Counted from the stretch's first letter, positions 51,433 through 60,571 are shown. The stretch: 64,000 bases of DNA from Glaciecola sp. UBA2563 (GCA_002340325.1 DDLV01000007.1:24824-88823); one strand, 5' to 3'. Made by a program: numbers and translations. Notes: generated from the letters alone by a model not told the origin.

Positions 51433-52284
51433 ATGAATATTTCAATAAAATGGCTGAACATTAAAAAAGTAACGGTGACTTTCGTAGCAACTAGCTTCGC
51501 TTTAATTTCATCATGTTCATCCACCGGACCCAAATCTAGCCCATTGACGTCCAACACGGAAGTCATCGATGTTTTCAATTCTCCCTTTTTAACACCTGCG
51601 CATGCACACTATTGCCAAGCCTCACTTTTTAATGATGCACGATTTGTCAGAGAGTTTCTTTATGAAGTCGGAGAATCAGATAAGGCAAACCAATATTCTG
51701 CTCAAGTTAGACTAGATCCGGATAACGCAAGAAGCATAATTGAAAATGTTGCTATCCCAAAGCTTCAAGCAAAAATCAGTGACACAGGTTTTAATAGTGA
51801 CATGGATTTCGTAATGAACGTGCGTGGTCAGGCAGAAACGTACGATGAAAAAGTTGGGATGCTAAACGTTCAATTATTCGATAATAACGTCTACTTAAAC
51901 AATATATTTTTTGCCAATTGGCCCAACTTCATAATTAACAAAAGTAAACAACAGCGCAGTATATTAACATCAGAAAAGGGATGGCGAGAGCCAGTGATAA
52001 AACATTTTCGTAAAAGAATGAGTTATCAGGTGCAGAGTTCTGAGTTGTTAAAAAGCAAAAAGAATCTATCCTCAAGAAATCGAGAAGCAACTGGCAATAC
52101 ATGGTTTAAAATGAGCGAAGCAGCGGCATTCGCAATACTGCTCGAGCAACAAAATTCTGGATGGAATTTAGACTATCAATTGTTGCTTCGTCCTATAAAC
52201 TGCAGCGGCAAAAAAGTTGTCTTAAAACCATACGCTTTTGGTATCTTTGCTAAAAACGGAGAGGCCATTTATACCACTATATAA
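51433..52284 (+). CDS. Family B predicted lipoprotein
   Basis: A signal peptide with a lipobox (VATSFALISSCSSTG; Cys after ISS) precedes a mature domain of about 255 residues. ATG 51433 follows AAGGAGAG. I recognise no known family. Conserved parts, judged by comparison with the decayed inverted copy just upstream, are SEKGW, FKMSEAAAFAILLEQQ and AFGIFAKNGEAIYTT. These give a C-terminal core that kept its sequence even in the dead copy. Five cysteines are scattered. Its neighbours are the family A gene upstream and a decayed A copy downstream, so A and B seem to have moved or duplicated together. Confidence 0.65.
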   Translation: MNISIKWLNIKKVTVTFVATSFALISSCSSTGPKSSPLTSNTEVIDVFNSPFLTPAHAHYCQASLFNDARFVREFLYEVGESDKANQYSAQVRLDPDNARSIIENVAIPKLQAKISDTGFNSDMDFVMNVRGQAETYDEKVGMLNVQLFDNNVYLNNIFFANWPNFIINKSKQQRSILTSEKGWREPVIKHFRKRMSYQVQSSELLKSKKNLSSRNREATGNTWFKMSEAAAFAILLEQQNSGWNLDYQLLLRPINCSGKKVVLKPYAFGIFAKNGEAIYTTI

Positions 52285-52448
52285 TAATGGCGCGGATACA
52301 TTAAGCAGATGGTGTAGAGCACCTATTTTAAGCGCAATTATGTTGAAGAACATCGACTAGTGATTCCCGCTAATAAAGATTAAAAATAGGCCATGGCGAT
52401 TTATACCATTTTATGTATTGAATTATTCAGGTTTAGGTGACTTAGAAT
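52285..52448. other. Gap with a trace of a duplicated family B 3' end
   Basis: AGGCCATGGCGATTTATACC (from about 52388) resembles the family B 3' end GAGGCCATTTATACC (52261-52275). This suggests a further short duplication. The match is brief and could be chance. Confidence 0.3.
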
Positions 52449-52745
52449 ATGCGAAAGAAAGAGAGATTACAGTAGGTTACATTTTCACCGTGGTTTGATG
52501 ATGAGCCGCAAGGTCAACAGTATACAAATGCTCTGAAACCCCGTTGTGTGACAAAGAAATAAGTCGCTCACAAAAAAAGGCGGAGATAGTTGGTACATGT
52601 TTACTAGGGGTAGTAACCGGGTAGCTGCGATAATCGCCTACTTTTAAGTGGCCATATCAATTGGTGGCCCTTGTGGATAGGGGCGCAAAATCTTTGGAGC
52701 CCCAATGAAGGAGGGCGACGCGGTGGATTATAATAGGGCAATTTA
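52449..52745 (+). pseudogene. Decayed family A gene (N-terminal third)
   Basis: ATG CGA AAG AAA GAG AGA TTA CAG TAG... aligns codon by codon with the 5' extension of the family A gene: KKERLQ-stop-VTFSPWFDDE against KKEKLKQITFTPEFDDG. Further down, WYMFTRGSNRVAA aligns with FYLVEGGKQAAKI, and VAISIGGPCG with VAVIHAGEFG, in changing frames with several stops. The remainder is absent. It fills the middle of the 660-bp gap before glgC. Confidence 0.75.
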
Positions 52746-52944
52746 AAAACGACAAGTATGAAATGTGTAATTTAACATAAGATGGGTTATATGAATTCAA
52801 ACTATTGATTTAATTGATATTATTATTTGTAGCATTCAACTGTGAAGTCTAACCTATGAGACGCTTTTCTGCGTAAAACCAAAGCAGAAAGTTCGCAGCA
52901 TTTTACATATAAATACTTCGAACAATACCAAATATAAACTCCAA

Positions 52945-54198
52945 TTATTGCAGCTTGCCCAACATCTCCCGAGTAACCAACACGATACCACCCGACGACA
53001 CTCTGAAGCCTCGAGCGCGATCTTCATCGTGGTTGTAACCAATCTCCATACCGCTTGGAATAACACAACCTCTGTCGATAATTGCGCGCTTTATTTTGCA
53101 GTTGTTTTCCACCAGCACATCAGGCAACACCACGGTTTCTTCGATATAACTACTTGAATATACGCGTACGCTACTGAAACAAATACTGTTGCGTAATGTC
53201 GCACCAGAGACGATACAACCGCCACTGACAACTGAGTTAAAGGCTTCACCCCGTCGATGCTCATCTTCCCAAACAAACTTTGCGGGTGGCAACTGCTCCT
53301 GGTATGTCCATATCGGCCATTTCTTGTCGTACAGATTTAAGTCTGGGACAGGGGATACCAGCTCCATATTGGCTTCCCAAAAACTATCTAAAGTACCCAC
53401 ATCACGCCAATACGCGTCATTCTTGGCACTTTTGAAAAAGTCATAGGCATATACATCGTAGTTGTTAATGATGCTGGGGATGATGTTCTTACCGAAGTCG
53501 TGGTCAGAATCTTTGTCTGCAGCATCTCGTTCTAGTTGTTCAAACAAAAAGTCTGTGTTAAACACGTAATTACCCATAGATGCTAAACACGAAGATGGGT
53601 CGTCGTGCAGTGGGGCAGGGCTCTCTGGCTTTTCGATAAAATCAGTGACTTTATCATTAGTGTCTACAGTCAACACGCCAAAGGCGCCTCGCGCGGTATC
53701 TATAGGAACAGACATACTTGATACTGTCATGTTTGCGCCAGATTCAACGTGTTTGGCGAGCATTGGGCCATAGTCCATCTTATAGATATGGTCGCCGGAC
53801 AAAATCATGACATATTGAGGTAATTCGTCTCTTATAATGTCTATGTTTTGATAAACGGCGTCCGCTGTGCCTTGATACCATTCATCTGAAAAACGTTGGG
53901 AGGCAGGGAGTATCTCAATGGACTCATGCAATTCTTTCTTAAAATGTCCCCAACCCCTTGCGATATGTCTAATCAAAGAATGACTTTTATATTGCGTCAG
54001 TATCCCCACATTTCGCATGCCGCTGTTAACACAGTTACTCAGTGGAAAATCTATGATCCTAAACTTACCGCCAAAAAACAAAGCAGGCTTGGCACGCCAT
54101 TCCGTTAATTCATGTAGTCTAGAGCCTCTTCCTCCAGCGAGAATCAACGCATAAGTATTTCGAGTGAGATTACTGATATAGCGGTTGTTATCGGTCAT
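52945..54198 (-). CDS. glgC: Glucose-1-phosphate adenylyltransferase
   Basis: ADP-glucose pyrophosphorylase, 417 residues. It makes ADP-glucose, the first committed step of glycogen synthesis. The N-terminal catalytic domain has ALILAGGRGSRLHELTEWRAKP and FGGKFRIIDFPLSNC, with the substrate loops WYQGTADAVYQN and SGDHIYKMDY. The C-terminal left-handed beta-helix has the repeats SVVSGGCIVSGATLRNS and the closing GGIVLVTREMLGKL. The start is ATG 54198; the frame extends two codons to a TTG. No other glycogen gene is adjacent. It is divergent from the YceI-cytochrome c operon. Confidence 0.96.
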   Translation of the reverse strand: MTDNNRYISNLTRNTYALILAGGRGSRLHELTEWRAKPALFFGGKFRIIDFPLSNCVNSGMRNVGILTQYKSHSLIRHIARGWGHFKKELHESIEILPASQRFSDEWYQGTADAVYQNIDIIRDELPQYVMILSGDHIYKMDYGPMLAKHVESGANMTVSSMSVPIDTARGAFGVLTVDTNDKVTDFIEKPESPAPLHDDPSSCLASMGNYVFNTDFLFEQLERDAADKDSDHDFGKNIIPSIINNYDVYAYDFFKSAKNDAYWRDVGTLDSFWEANMELVSPVPDLNLYDKKWPIWTYQEQLPPAKFVWEDEHRRGEAFNSVVSGGCIVSGATLRNSICFSSVRVYSSSYIEETVVLPDVLVENNCKIKRAIIDRGCVIPSGMEIGYNHDEDRARGFRVSSGGIVLVTREMLGKLQ

Positions 54199-54391
54199 TT
54201 GCAACGTGTTAAAAACAAGTAAAATATAATACCAAAGTATACGTAAAAAGCGCTTAGATCAATAAATTTCGGATCTTCTCATCGACCAATAAAAAGCAGA
54301 CAAATGATAAAGGCATCAAGTGCAAGAAAAGCAGCCTATTAAATACATTCTTCTATAATGAAAAACTTATTAAAAAATATTTGAATAGTTT

Positions 54392-54410
54392 CTAAACATC
54401 GCGTGTTTAG
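54392..54410. promoter_or_regulatory. Palindrome CTAAACA-TCGCG-TGTTTAG
   Basis: Perfect 7-bp arms with a 5-nt spacer lie 90 bp before the YceI-cytochrome c gene, in the divergent region with glgC. It is an operator candidate for the YceI/ECF operon. Confidence 0.45.
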
Positions 54411-54499
54411 TTGTATAAAGGCGCAATAACTGCGTTTATGCCCCGGCCGTTCGTTATTTGAATCAATTGGGATTAAAAAAAACTACGGAGTTTTTAAAC

Positions 54500-55450
54500 A
54501 TGAAAATAATAAAATGTGTGCAATTACTTTTGATATTCGCTGCGACGGCAGTGAGTGCGGATCAACATAATGAACATCTATGGCAGCTAAATAACGGATT
54601 ATCTAAGCTTTCATACGGCACAATTAAAAAGAATAGCGTCGGTGAGGTAAATCATTTTAGGACGCTCACCGGACACATTGATAAAGAAGGAAAGGTGTTG
54701 GTAAATATTGACCTAACGTCGATTGAAACCTATATCGATATTCGCAACACTCGCATGATTGACTATGTCTTTGGTAAAGACGTGACCACTGCCACGCTGA
54801 CAGCGAGTGTTGATCTATCAAAGATACATTCTCTTCAAACTGGTGCTATTGCGGCAATGGACATTGAAGGTTCACTAGCGTTATTTGATAACAATATTCC
54901 CATTGAAACGACGATGAAGGTGGCTAAATTGGGCGAAAACCAGTTTATGGCGCTCACTGATGAAATGATAATGATAAAAACTGAATCTATGGGAGTTAAA
55001 GCAGGCATTGACAAATTAAAGGCACTTGCCAAATTAGACAGCATCACGAGAGTAGTGCCTGTTTCAATGCACTTGGTTTTCTCAACGGACGCAACCGACG
55101 CTGAAATCGCGCAGATATCTGCGATAGAACACACTACTTCTGAAGTGTCATCTATCGATAAAGGAAAGAAACTTTATAAGCAATGTATTGCCTGCCACAG
55201 TATAAGTGAAGAAGTGAATGGACTAGGTCCACACCTTGTCGGTATTGTTGGTCGTCAATCTGGTGCTGTTGAGGATTTTAGTTATTCACCAGCACTATCA
55301 AGTGCAAATATTACATGGGACAAAGAAAATCTAACGGCATTTATGAAAAATCCGCAAGCGACGATTTCTGGCAATACTATGCCATTCATCGGTATTGACA
55401 ATGAAGATGACGTAGCTGCAATTGTTGACTACTTAGAGAGTCTTCAATAG
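54500..55450 (+). CDS. YceI domain-cytochrome c fusion protein
   Basis: An exported protein of 316 residues. After a signal peptide (CVQLLLIFAATAVSA) comes a YceI domain (about 22-205; WQLNNGLSKLSYGTIKK, VNIDLTSIETYIDIRNTRM), a lipocalin-like barrel that binds polyisoprenoids or quinones in known members. A class I cytochrome c domain follows (about 215-316). Its haem site CIACH is at 229-233, and the axial Met is in GNTMPF (294). This may be a lipid/quinone-binding domain coupled to periplasmic electron transfer. ATG 54500 has GGAG upstream. The ECF sigma gene follows after 2 bp, so they share an operon. Confidence 0.9.
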   Translation: MKIIKCVQLLLIFAATAVSADQHNEHLWQLNNGLSKLSYGTIKKNSVGEVNHFRTLTGHIDKEGKVLVNIDLTSIETYIDIRNTRMIDYVFGKDVTTATLTASVDLSKIHSLQTGAIAAMDIEGSLALFDNNIPIETTMKVAKLGENQFMALTDEMIMIKTESMGVKAGIDKLKALAKLDSITRVVPVSMHLVFSTDATDAEIAQISAIEHTTSEVSSIDKGKKLYKQCIACHSISEEVNGLGPHLVGIVGRQSGAVEDFSYSPALSSANITWDKENLTAFMKNPQATISGNTMPFIGIDNEDDVAAIVDYLESLQ

Positions 55451-55452
55451 CA

Positions 55453-55980
55453 ATGATTTCTTTTTTGCAGACGAATGCTGAAAAAGAAATCAGAAAGTGG
55501 TTAAACCAACATTTCCCTGTGCTTTGGCGATACTGCTTGATTCTTACAGGATCAAAAACATCTGCAAATGACTTGGCTCAGTCAACCAGCTTAAAGTCTC
55601 TTGAGAAACATAAGCAGTTCAAGGCAGGCTCTGATGTTGATAAATGGCTGTTTAAAATTGCGAAAAATATTTGGTTAAATGAATTGCGTTCGCAAGCAGT
55701 TAGGCGGGGAACAGGACTACATAACGTTGATGAAATAGAGCTCACTAATGGCACTTCGACATCTGAAAGTGTTTTAGAGGCCAATCTATTAATTAATAAC
55801 ATCATGCAATTACCCGAAGCGCAGCGTATTGCAGTAGGCTTGGTTTATGTTGAAGGATTTAGTTATCGCGAAGCTGCCGATTTATTAGATATACCTATTG
55901 GCACAGTAATGAGTCGTTTATCTATCGCAAGAGCAAAATTGTCGAACCGTCGCGATGCTAGTAAAGTGAGAATGTTATGA
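55453..55980 (+). CDS. ECF-family RNA polymerase sigma factor
   Basis: An extracytoplasmic-function sigma factor of 175 residues with regions sigma2 (LWRYCLILTGSKTSANDLAQSTSLKSLE) and sigma4 (LPEAQRIAVGLVYVEGFSYREAADLLDIPIGTVMSRLSIAR), split here in places. It would direct transcription of envelope-stress or redox genes. The stop codon overlaps the ATG of the anti-sigma gene by 4 bp, and it begins 2 bp after the YceI-cytochrome c stop codon. The operon is thus target, sigma, anti-sigma. The promoter recognised cannot be read with confidence; autoregulation through the palindrome region at 54392 is possible. Confidence 0.92.
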   Translation: MISFLQTNAEKEIRKWLNQHFPVLWRYCLILTGSKTSANDLAQSTSLKSLEKHKQFKAGSDVDKWLFKIAKNIWLNELRSQAVRRGTGLHNVDEIELTNGTSTSESVLEANLLINNIMQLPEAQRIAVGLVYVEGFSYREAADLLDIPIGTVMSRLSIARAKLSNRRDASKVRML

Positions 55981-56753
55981 GTAATAAGTCTGAGTTTACC
56001 GATGAAGAGCTTACTGCCTATTTAGACGGTGAGAAAGACTATGTTGACGTAGAAGCCATTGAAAAAGCAATTGCTAAAGACCCTTCGCTAAGACAACGCA
56101 TTGAACAACTAACGATAAATCGTGATTTAGTAAAGGATTCTTTTAACGACGTGCTTTTGCAAGCACCTGACTTTGCTGACAATAAAGTAGAAAATAAACG
56201 ACAGTTACAGCCAATGGTTGTGCTGGCGACTGCTGTATGCCTATGTATAGGTATCACCATTGGCATTGGTTGGAAAAACACGCAAAACGACAATGCATTA
56301 AACCATTGGCATGATTACGTAGCGGCATATCAAGCATTATATATTAACAATACGCTATCTCACTTAACGCCTGTGCCACAACAACAGTTACAAGAGCTTG
56401 AACGCGTTGGCAGCGCGCTTGGCAAGTCGTTTGAACTTACTCAGCTGCAACAGCATGCCCAACTCGAGTATAAACGCGGACAAATCTTGGGTTTTGAAGG
56501 TCGACCGTTGATACAGCTGGCCTTTTTATCATCGGTGGGAGAGCCTGTGGCGCTATGTATTATGAAATCAGGTATTCCAAATGCGAGCATTTCGAAATCA
56601 ACAATGGAAAGAAATCCTCAAATCCATGTCGGTAGCCTTGAAAGTATGGCAGCAGCACATTGGCAAAAAGACGGGTTCACATATTTGTTGATTGGCGGCA
56701 CCGATGAACTCTTAATTACGGATGCAGCAGAACACTTTTTTGAGACAATATAA
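55977..56753 (+). CDS. Membrane anti-sigma factor
   Basis: A 258-residue protein encoded directly behind the ECF sigma gene, with overlapping stop and start codons (ATGAG). The N-terminal cytoplasmic part (FTDEELTAYLDGEKDYVDVEAIEKAI) is the usual short helical anti-sigma region without zinc ligands. A single transmembrane helix (about 79-98, VVLATAVCLCIGITIGIGW) is followed by a periplasmic domain of about 160 residues. Gene order and topology are those of anti-sigma factors such as RsiW-like proteins. Release of the sigma factor would need proteolysis or binding of a periplasmic signal, possibly redox, given the cytochrome c gene in the operon. Confidence 0.85.
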   Translation: MSNKSEFTDEELTAYLDGEKDYVDVEAIEKAIAKDPSLRQRIEQLTINRDLVKDSFNDVLLQAPDFADNKVENKRQLQPMVVLATAVCLCIGITIGIGWKNTQNDNALNHWHDYVAAYQALYINNTLSHLTPVPQQQLQELERVGSALGKSFELTQLQQHAQLEYKRGQILGFEGRPLIQLAFLSSVGEPVALCIMKSGIPNASISKSTMERNPQIHVGSLESMAAAHWQKDGFTYLLIGGTDELLITDAAEHFFETI

Positions 56754-56759
56754 ATGTGA

Positions 56760-56780
56760 TTCTAAGCTGCTAGTTTAGAA
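56760..56780. terminator. Inverted repeat between convergent operons
   Basis: TTCTAA...TTAGAA at the convergent ends of the anti-sigma gene and liuE, including the liuE stop region. It is a weak, AT-rich stem without a clear U-tract, so it is only a possible bidirectional terminator. Confidence 0.3.
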
Positions 56781-57684
56781 CTCTACCAACTTTAGACATA
56801 TTTTCTCGGCCGATTTTTGCGCATATAGCATTGCCTATATGCGCAATTCGTTTTAAATCGACGCCGGTATCAATATCCATATTATCAAGCATATATAGCA
56901 AGTCTTCGGTCGCTACATTTCCACTCGCGTTTTGCGCTCCATTTTTTGCGCTTCCCGCGTATGGACAGCCGCCAAGGCCGGCGACTGATGCATCATACGT
57001 GTTTATTCCTTGGTCTAGCCCGACTAAGATATTCGCCAGCGCTTGACCATAGGTATCGTGCATATGCAGCGCAAGCCTGTTGGAATTGATGGTAGTTAAC
57101 AGTAACGCCAAAAGCTGACATGTTTTTTTGGGGGTTCCAACACCGATCGTATCGCCTAAGGACACTTCATAACACCCTAATTCGAGAAGCGCATCAGTGG
57201 CGTACTTTACAGCAGCAATATCAACGTCGCCCTGATACGGGCAACCAAGTACGCAGGAGACATAACCGCGTACTCGTTTATTCTCTTTTTTCGCAGCGTC
57301 TATCACCATTTCGAACCGTTTAATACTATCCTCGATACTACAATTGATATTCTTACGTGAAAACGCTTCTGACGCCGCGGCGAAGACAGCTACCTCATCT
57401 ACATTGGCGTTTATGGCATTTGTAAAACCTTTCTCGTTTGGCGTGAGAGCAGTGTATGTAACCCCACGTTTTCGATTTAGCTTTTGGAAGACAAGATCGC
57501 TATCCGCCATTTGCGGAACCCATTTAGGTGACACAAAACTACCAGACTCTATAACGCTATGACCAGCATCAGCAAGTTGTTCAATCAGCCAAACTTTTGT
57601 ATCGACAGGCAGTAATTTCTGCTCGTTCTGTAAACCATCTCTTGGTCCAACTTCCACGAGCTTAACAGTATTTGGATAATTCAT
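56770..57684 (-). CDS. liuE: Hydroxymethylglutaryl-CoA lyase
   Basis: HMG-CoA lyase, 304 residues. It cleaves 3-hydroxy-3-methylglutaryl-CoA to acetyl-CoA and acetoacetate, the last step of leucine degradation. The TIM barrel starts VEVGPRDGLQNE, has the metal-binding LHMHDTYGQALAN motif, and the catalytic Cys at 240 in GLGGCPYAGSAKNG. It follows liuD by 16 bp and is the last gene of the liu operon. It converges on the anti-sigma gene with a 16-bp gap. Confidence 0.95.
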   Translation of the reverse strand: MNYPNTVKLVEVGPRDGLQNEQKLLPVDTKVWLIEQLADAGHSVIESGSFVSPKWVPQMADSDLVFQKLNRKRGVTYTALTPNEKGFTNAINANVDEVAVFAAASEAFSRKNINCSIEDSIKRFEMVIDAAKKENKRVRGYVSCVLGCPYQGDVDIAAVKYATDALLELGCYEVSLGDTIGVGTPKKTCQLLALLLTTINSNRLALHMHDTYGQALANILVGLDQGINTYDASVAGLGGCPYAGSAKNGAQNASGNVATEDLLYMLDNMDIDTGVDLKRIAHIGNAICAKIGRENMSKVGRVLN

Positions 57685-57700
57685 ATTAGATTGGTGAGTT

Positions 57701-59698
57701 TTAATTTTTCATCAGTGTGATGAGAGAGGCGCCGCCATCTACTCTATCACCTGTTTCAAAATTACAGTTATCAATAACACCATCACGGGGTGATTTTATT
57801 GACTGCTCCATCTTCATTGCTTCAATTATGATTAAGGTTTGGCCTTTTGTGATTTCGTCATTTTTATCAACCAACACATCAACGACAACACCATTCATGG
57901 GCGCAATAATGTCATCGCCATCATCTACATTAGAGTTTTCCCCAAAGTTTGGTTTGACGATGTCAAAAAGAACTTGCCCATTATCACCAAAAATGCAGAC
58001 GTTGTGCTCGTCTACAAAAAAGGCTGAACTGCTCGAAATATCATTTCTCTTAATGCATACGACACCATTATCGATGTTCCAATTGAGCAGGAATTCTTTG
58101 TTATCCAGCGCAATCAATAAGGTGTCTGGCGATACATTTGTTACTGTTCCTTCTAGTCTCGTTTGATTTGACGTGATAACGACGTTTCTTTTTTGTTCGT
58201 GATTAAGTCTAAAATTGTTGGTGGTATAAAAAACCGATGAGTCAGTTTTATTATTCGAAGACTCTGCATCAGCATTACTGAAACTGTTTTGCGTTGCCAC
58301 GACAAACGCCATTAAATATTCATTCTCAGTGAGAATTGTTCCTGTATTGAGAACGTCGCTGTTTTGCGTAACGAAATTCGTGGTGAGGTCTGCATTTATA
58401 AAAGCTTGTGAACGAATGACTTTTAAGAGGTAGCTGATGTTAGTTTTTATTGGTCCGAGTCGGTACTCCTGCAATGCACCCTCTAGTAGCGCTAATGCAG
58501 TTTGTCTATCTTCGCCATAAGCGATGAGTTTTGCGATCATTGGGTCGTAGTAGACACTAATTTCGTCACCTTTTTGAACGCCAGTGTCTAATCGAATCGC
58601 GTTGCCGTTTTTGGGTGGTGCATGCGCGACTTTTAAACTGCCTGTACTTGGGAGAAAATCATTGTCCGGATCTTCTGCATAAATTCTTGCTTCAATAGCA
58701 TGACCAGAGAACGCGAGCGTTTCCTGCGACTCGGGCAAGGTTTTGCCATTGGCGATATCAATCTGCCATTTTACTAAGTCTAAACCTGTTATGTATTCGG
58801 TAACTGGGTGCTCAACTTGCAGACGTGTATTCATTTCCATGAAATAAAAACGGCCATCACAGTCATACAAAAACTCTACGGTACCAGCCCCCCGGTATCC
58901 AATAGCAAGCGCCGCTTTTTTTGCAGTTTCTCCCATCAAATCTCTTGTCTCAGCGGGGAAATTTGGTGCGGGGGCCTCTTCAATAATTTTTTGATGTCGC
59001 CGTTGCACTGAACAATCTCGTTCAAATAAATGCACTGCATTACCAAAATTATCGCAAAACACTTGGATCTCAATGTGCCTTGGTTGTATGAGAAATTTCT
59101 CTATCAACATGTGATCATCCGCAAAACTTTTCATCGATTCGCGTTTTGCTGCAGTCAGTGCTTCTTGGAATTCTTCATCATTGAAGACGGTACGCATGCC
59201 TTTACCACCGCCGCCAGCAGATGCTTTTAATAATACGGGGTATCCAATCGTTTGTGCTTGTTGTTGAAGGAAATCCGGAGATTGTTCCTCGCCATGATAA
59301 CCAGGAACAAGTGGAACATTGGCGTCATGCATGAGTTTTTTGGCTGTTGATTTTGAACCCATTGCGGTAATAGCATCAACAGGTGGACCAATAAAAATAA
59401 TATTGTTTTGTTCGCACAACCGCGCAAATTCTGCATTTTCGCTTAAAAACCCATAGCCGGGATGAATCGCATCTGCGCCAACAGTAATGGCTTTAGCAAT
59501 AATAATATCACTGCGCAAATAGCTTTCAGAGGAGGGGGCAGGTCCCAGTAAAACGGATTCATCTGCCATCATTACATGCATGGCATTTGCATCAATTTGT
59601 GAATATACAGCAACAGTTTTAATACCCATTGCTTTTGCCGTTTTCATAATTCTACAGGCGATTTCACCGCGATTGGCGACAAGGATTTTTGAAATCAA
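57701..59698 (-). CDS. liuD: Methylcrotonyl-CoA carboxylase biotin-containing alpha subunit
   Basis: Biotin-dependent carboxylase, 665 residues. It carboxylates 3-methylcrotonyl-CoA with the LiuB subunit. Domains are the biotin carboxylase ATP-grasp (about 1-450; KILVANRGEIACRIMKTAKAMG, GGGGKGMR, FMEMNTRLQVEHPVTE), a linker domain, and a C-terminal biotinyl domain with the biotin-accepting Lys629 in EAMKME. It lies 30 bp after liuC and 16 bp before liuE. It could be mistaken for acetyl- or propionyl-CoA carboxylase, but the operon settles the assignment. Confidence 0.93.
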   Translation of the reverse strand: MISKILVANRGEIACRIMKTAKAMGIKTVAVYSQIDANAMHVMMADESVLLGPAPSSESYLRSDIIIAKAITVGADAIHPGYGFLSENAEFARLCEQNNIIFIGPPVDAITAMGSKSTAKKLMHDANVPLVPGYHGEEQSPDFLQQQAQTIGYPVLLKASAGGGGKGMRTVFNDEEFQEALTAAKRESMKSFADDHMLIEKFLIQPRHIEIQVFCDNFGNAVHLFERDCSVQRRHQKIIEEAPAPNFPAETRDLMGETAKKAALAIGYRGAGTVEFLYDCDGRFYFMEMNTRLQVEHPVTEYITGLDLVKWQIDIANGKTLPESQETLAFSGHAIEARIYAEDPDNDFLPSTGSLKVAHAPPKNGNAIRLDTGVQKGDEISVYYDPMIAKLIAYGEDRQTALALLEGALQEYRLGPIKTNISYLLKVIRSQAFINADLTTNFVTQNSDVLNTGTILTENEYLMAFVVATQNSFSNADAESSNNKTDSSVFYTTNNFRLNHEQKRNVVITSNQTRLEGTVTNVSPDTLLIALDNKEFLLNWNIDNGVVCIKRNDISSSSAFFVDEHNVCIFGDNGQVLFDIVKPNFGENSNVDDGDDIIAPMNGVVVDVLVDKNDEITKGQTLIIIEAMKMEQSIKSPRDGVIDNCNFETGDRVDGGASLITLMKN

Positions 59699-59728
59699 CG
59701 CTCAATTCCCCTCGAATTAAAAATCATA

Positions 59729-60520
59729 TTAAACATCCTCTCGAACCCACGCAGGCGCGCGTTTTTCCAGAAAAGCACCAAGTCCTTCTTGACCCTCACG
59801 GGAGACCCGAATGTCAGCTATGCAATGGCTTGTTTCATCAATTAATTGCTGATTGATTTCCTTACCCGTTATATTGATAGCGAGCTGCTTTGCTTTGGTG
59901 ACGGCTGCTGGTCCGTTTTTAATTGTTTGGGCCAGTATTCCTTCAACGACCTCATCTATATCAGATTCACTCACACTTTCATGCAGCAGGCCAAGTCGCC
60001 TTGCTCGACGACTACTGATGACTTCAGCGGTGATAAAAAGCCTTTTAGCTTCTCTCAACCCCATCGCTTGAATCACATAGGGTGAAATCGTCGCAGGTAC
60101 TAAACCAAGCTTTACTTCTGACAAACAAAACTTACTCAATCGACTGCCAATCGCAATGTCACAACATGCAATTAAACCAACTGCTCCGCCATACGCAGCG
60201 CCTTGTACTTTTGCTATTGTCGGCTTTCTGAAAAGATAAAGCGTATTCAGCATGCCGGCCAATTTATCAGCATCTGCTTTATTTTCTTCGACGCTGTAGC
60301 TGGCCATTTTTTTCATCCAATTGACGTCTGCCCCGGCACAAAAGGATTTCCCTTTAGCATCTAACACTAATACCCGAACATCATCATTTGAATCAGCGAG
60401 AGAAAAAGCATCGGTTAATTCCTCAATCATCACGTCATCAAATGCATTGTGACGATCAGGTCGATCGAGCGTTATCGTTGCTACACCGCGATTATCAATA
60501 TGATATTTAATGTTATGCAT
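59729..60520 (-). CDS. liuC: Methylglutaconyl-CoA hydratase
   Basis: An enoyl-CoA hydratase/isomerase-family (crotonase) protein, 263 residues. It hydrates 3-methylglutaconyl-CoA to HMG-CoA. It has the CoA-binding loop SFCAGADVNWMKKMA, the oxyanion-hole GAAYGGAVGLIACCDIAIG, and the catalytic region SEVKLGLVPATISPYV. ATG 60520 follows ACAGGAAAACAACCT with AGGA at a sound distance; the frame is open six codons further, which is less likely. It is the middle gene of liuABCDE. Confidence 0.93.
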   Translation of the reverse strand: MHNIKYHIDNRGVATITLDRPDRHNAFDDVMIEELTDAFSLADSNDDVRVLVLDAKGKSFCAGADVNWMKKMASYSVEENKADADKLAGMLNTLYLFRKPTIAKVQGAAYGGAVGLIACCDIAIGSRLSKFCLSEVKLGLVPATISPYVIQAMGLREAKRLFITAEVISSRRARRLGLLHESVSESDIDEVVEGILAQTIKNGPAAVTKAKQLAINITGKEINQQLIDETSHCIADIRVSREGQEGLGAFLEKRAPAWVREDV

Positions 60521-60571
60521 AGGTTGTTTTCCTGTCATTAGTCAAAAAACAAAACAAAGCATTCGCTGAAT

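Noticed and set aside
44690..52944. Prophage or insertion sequence as origin of the orphan island
   Set aside because: No integrase, transposase, phage structural gene, or terminal direct repeats could be identified; only small inverted repeats are present.
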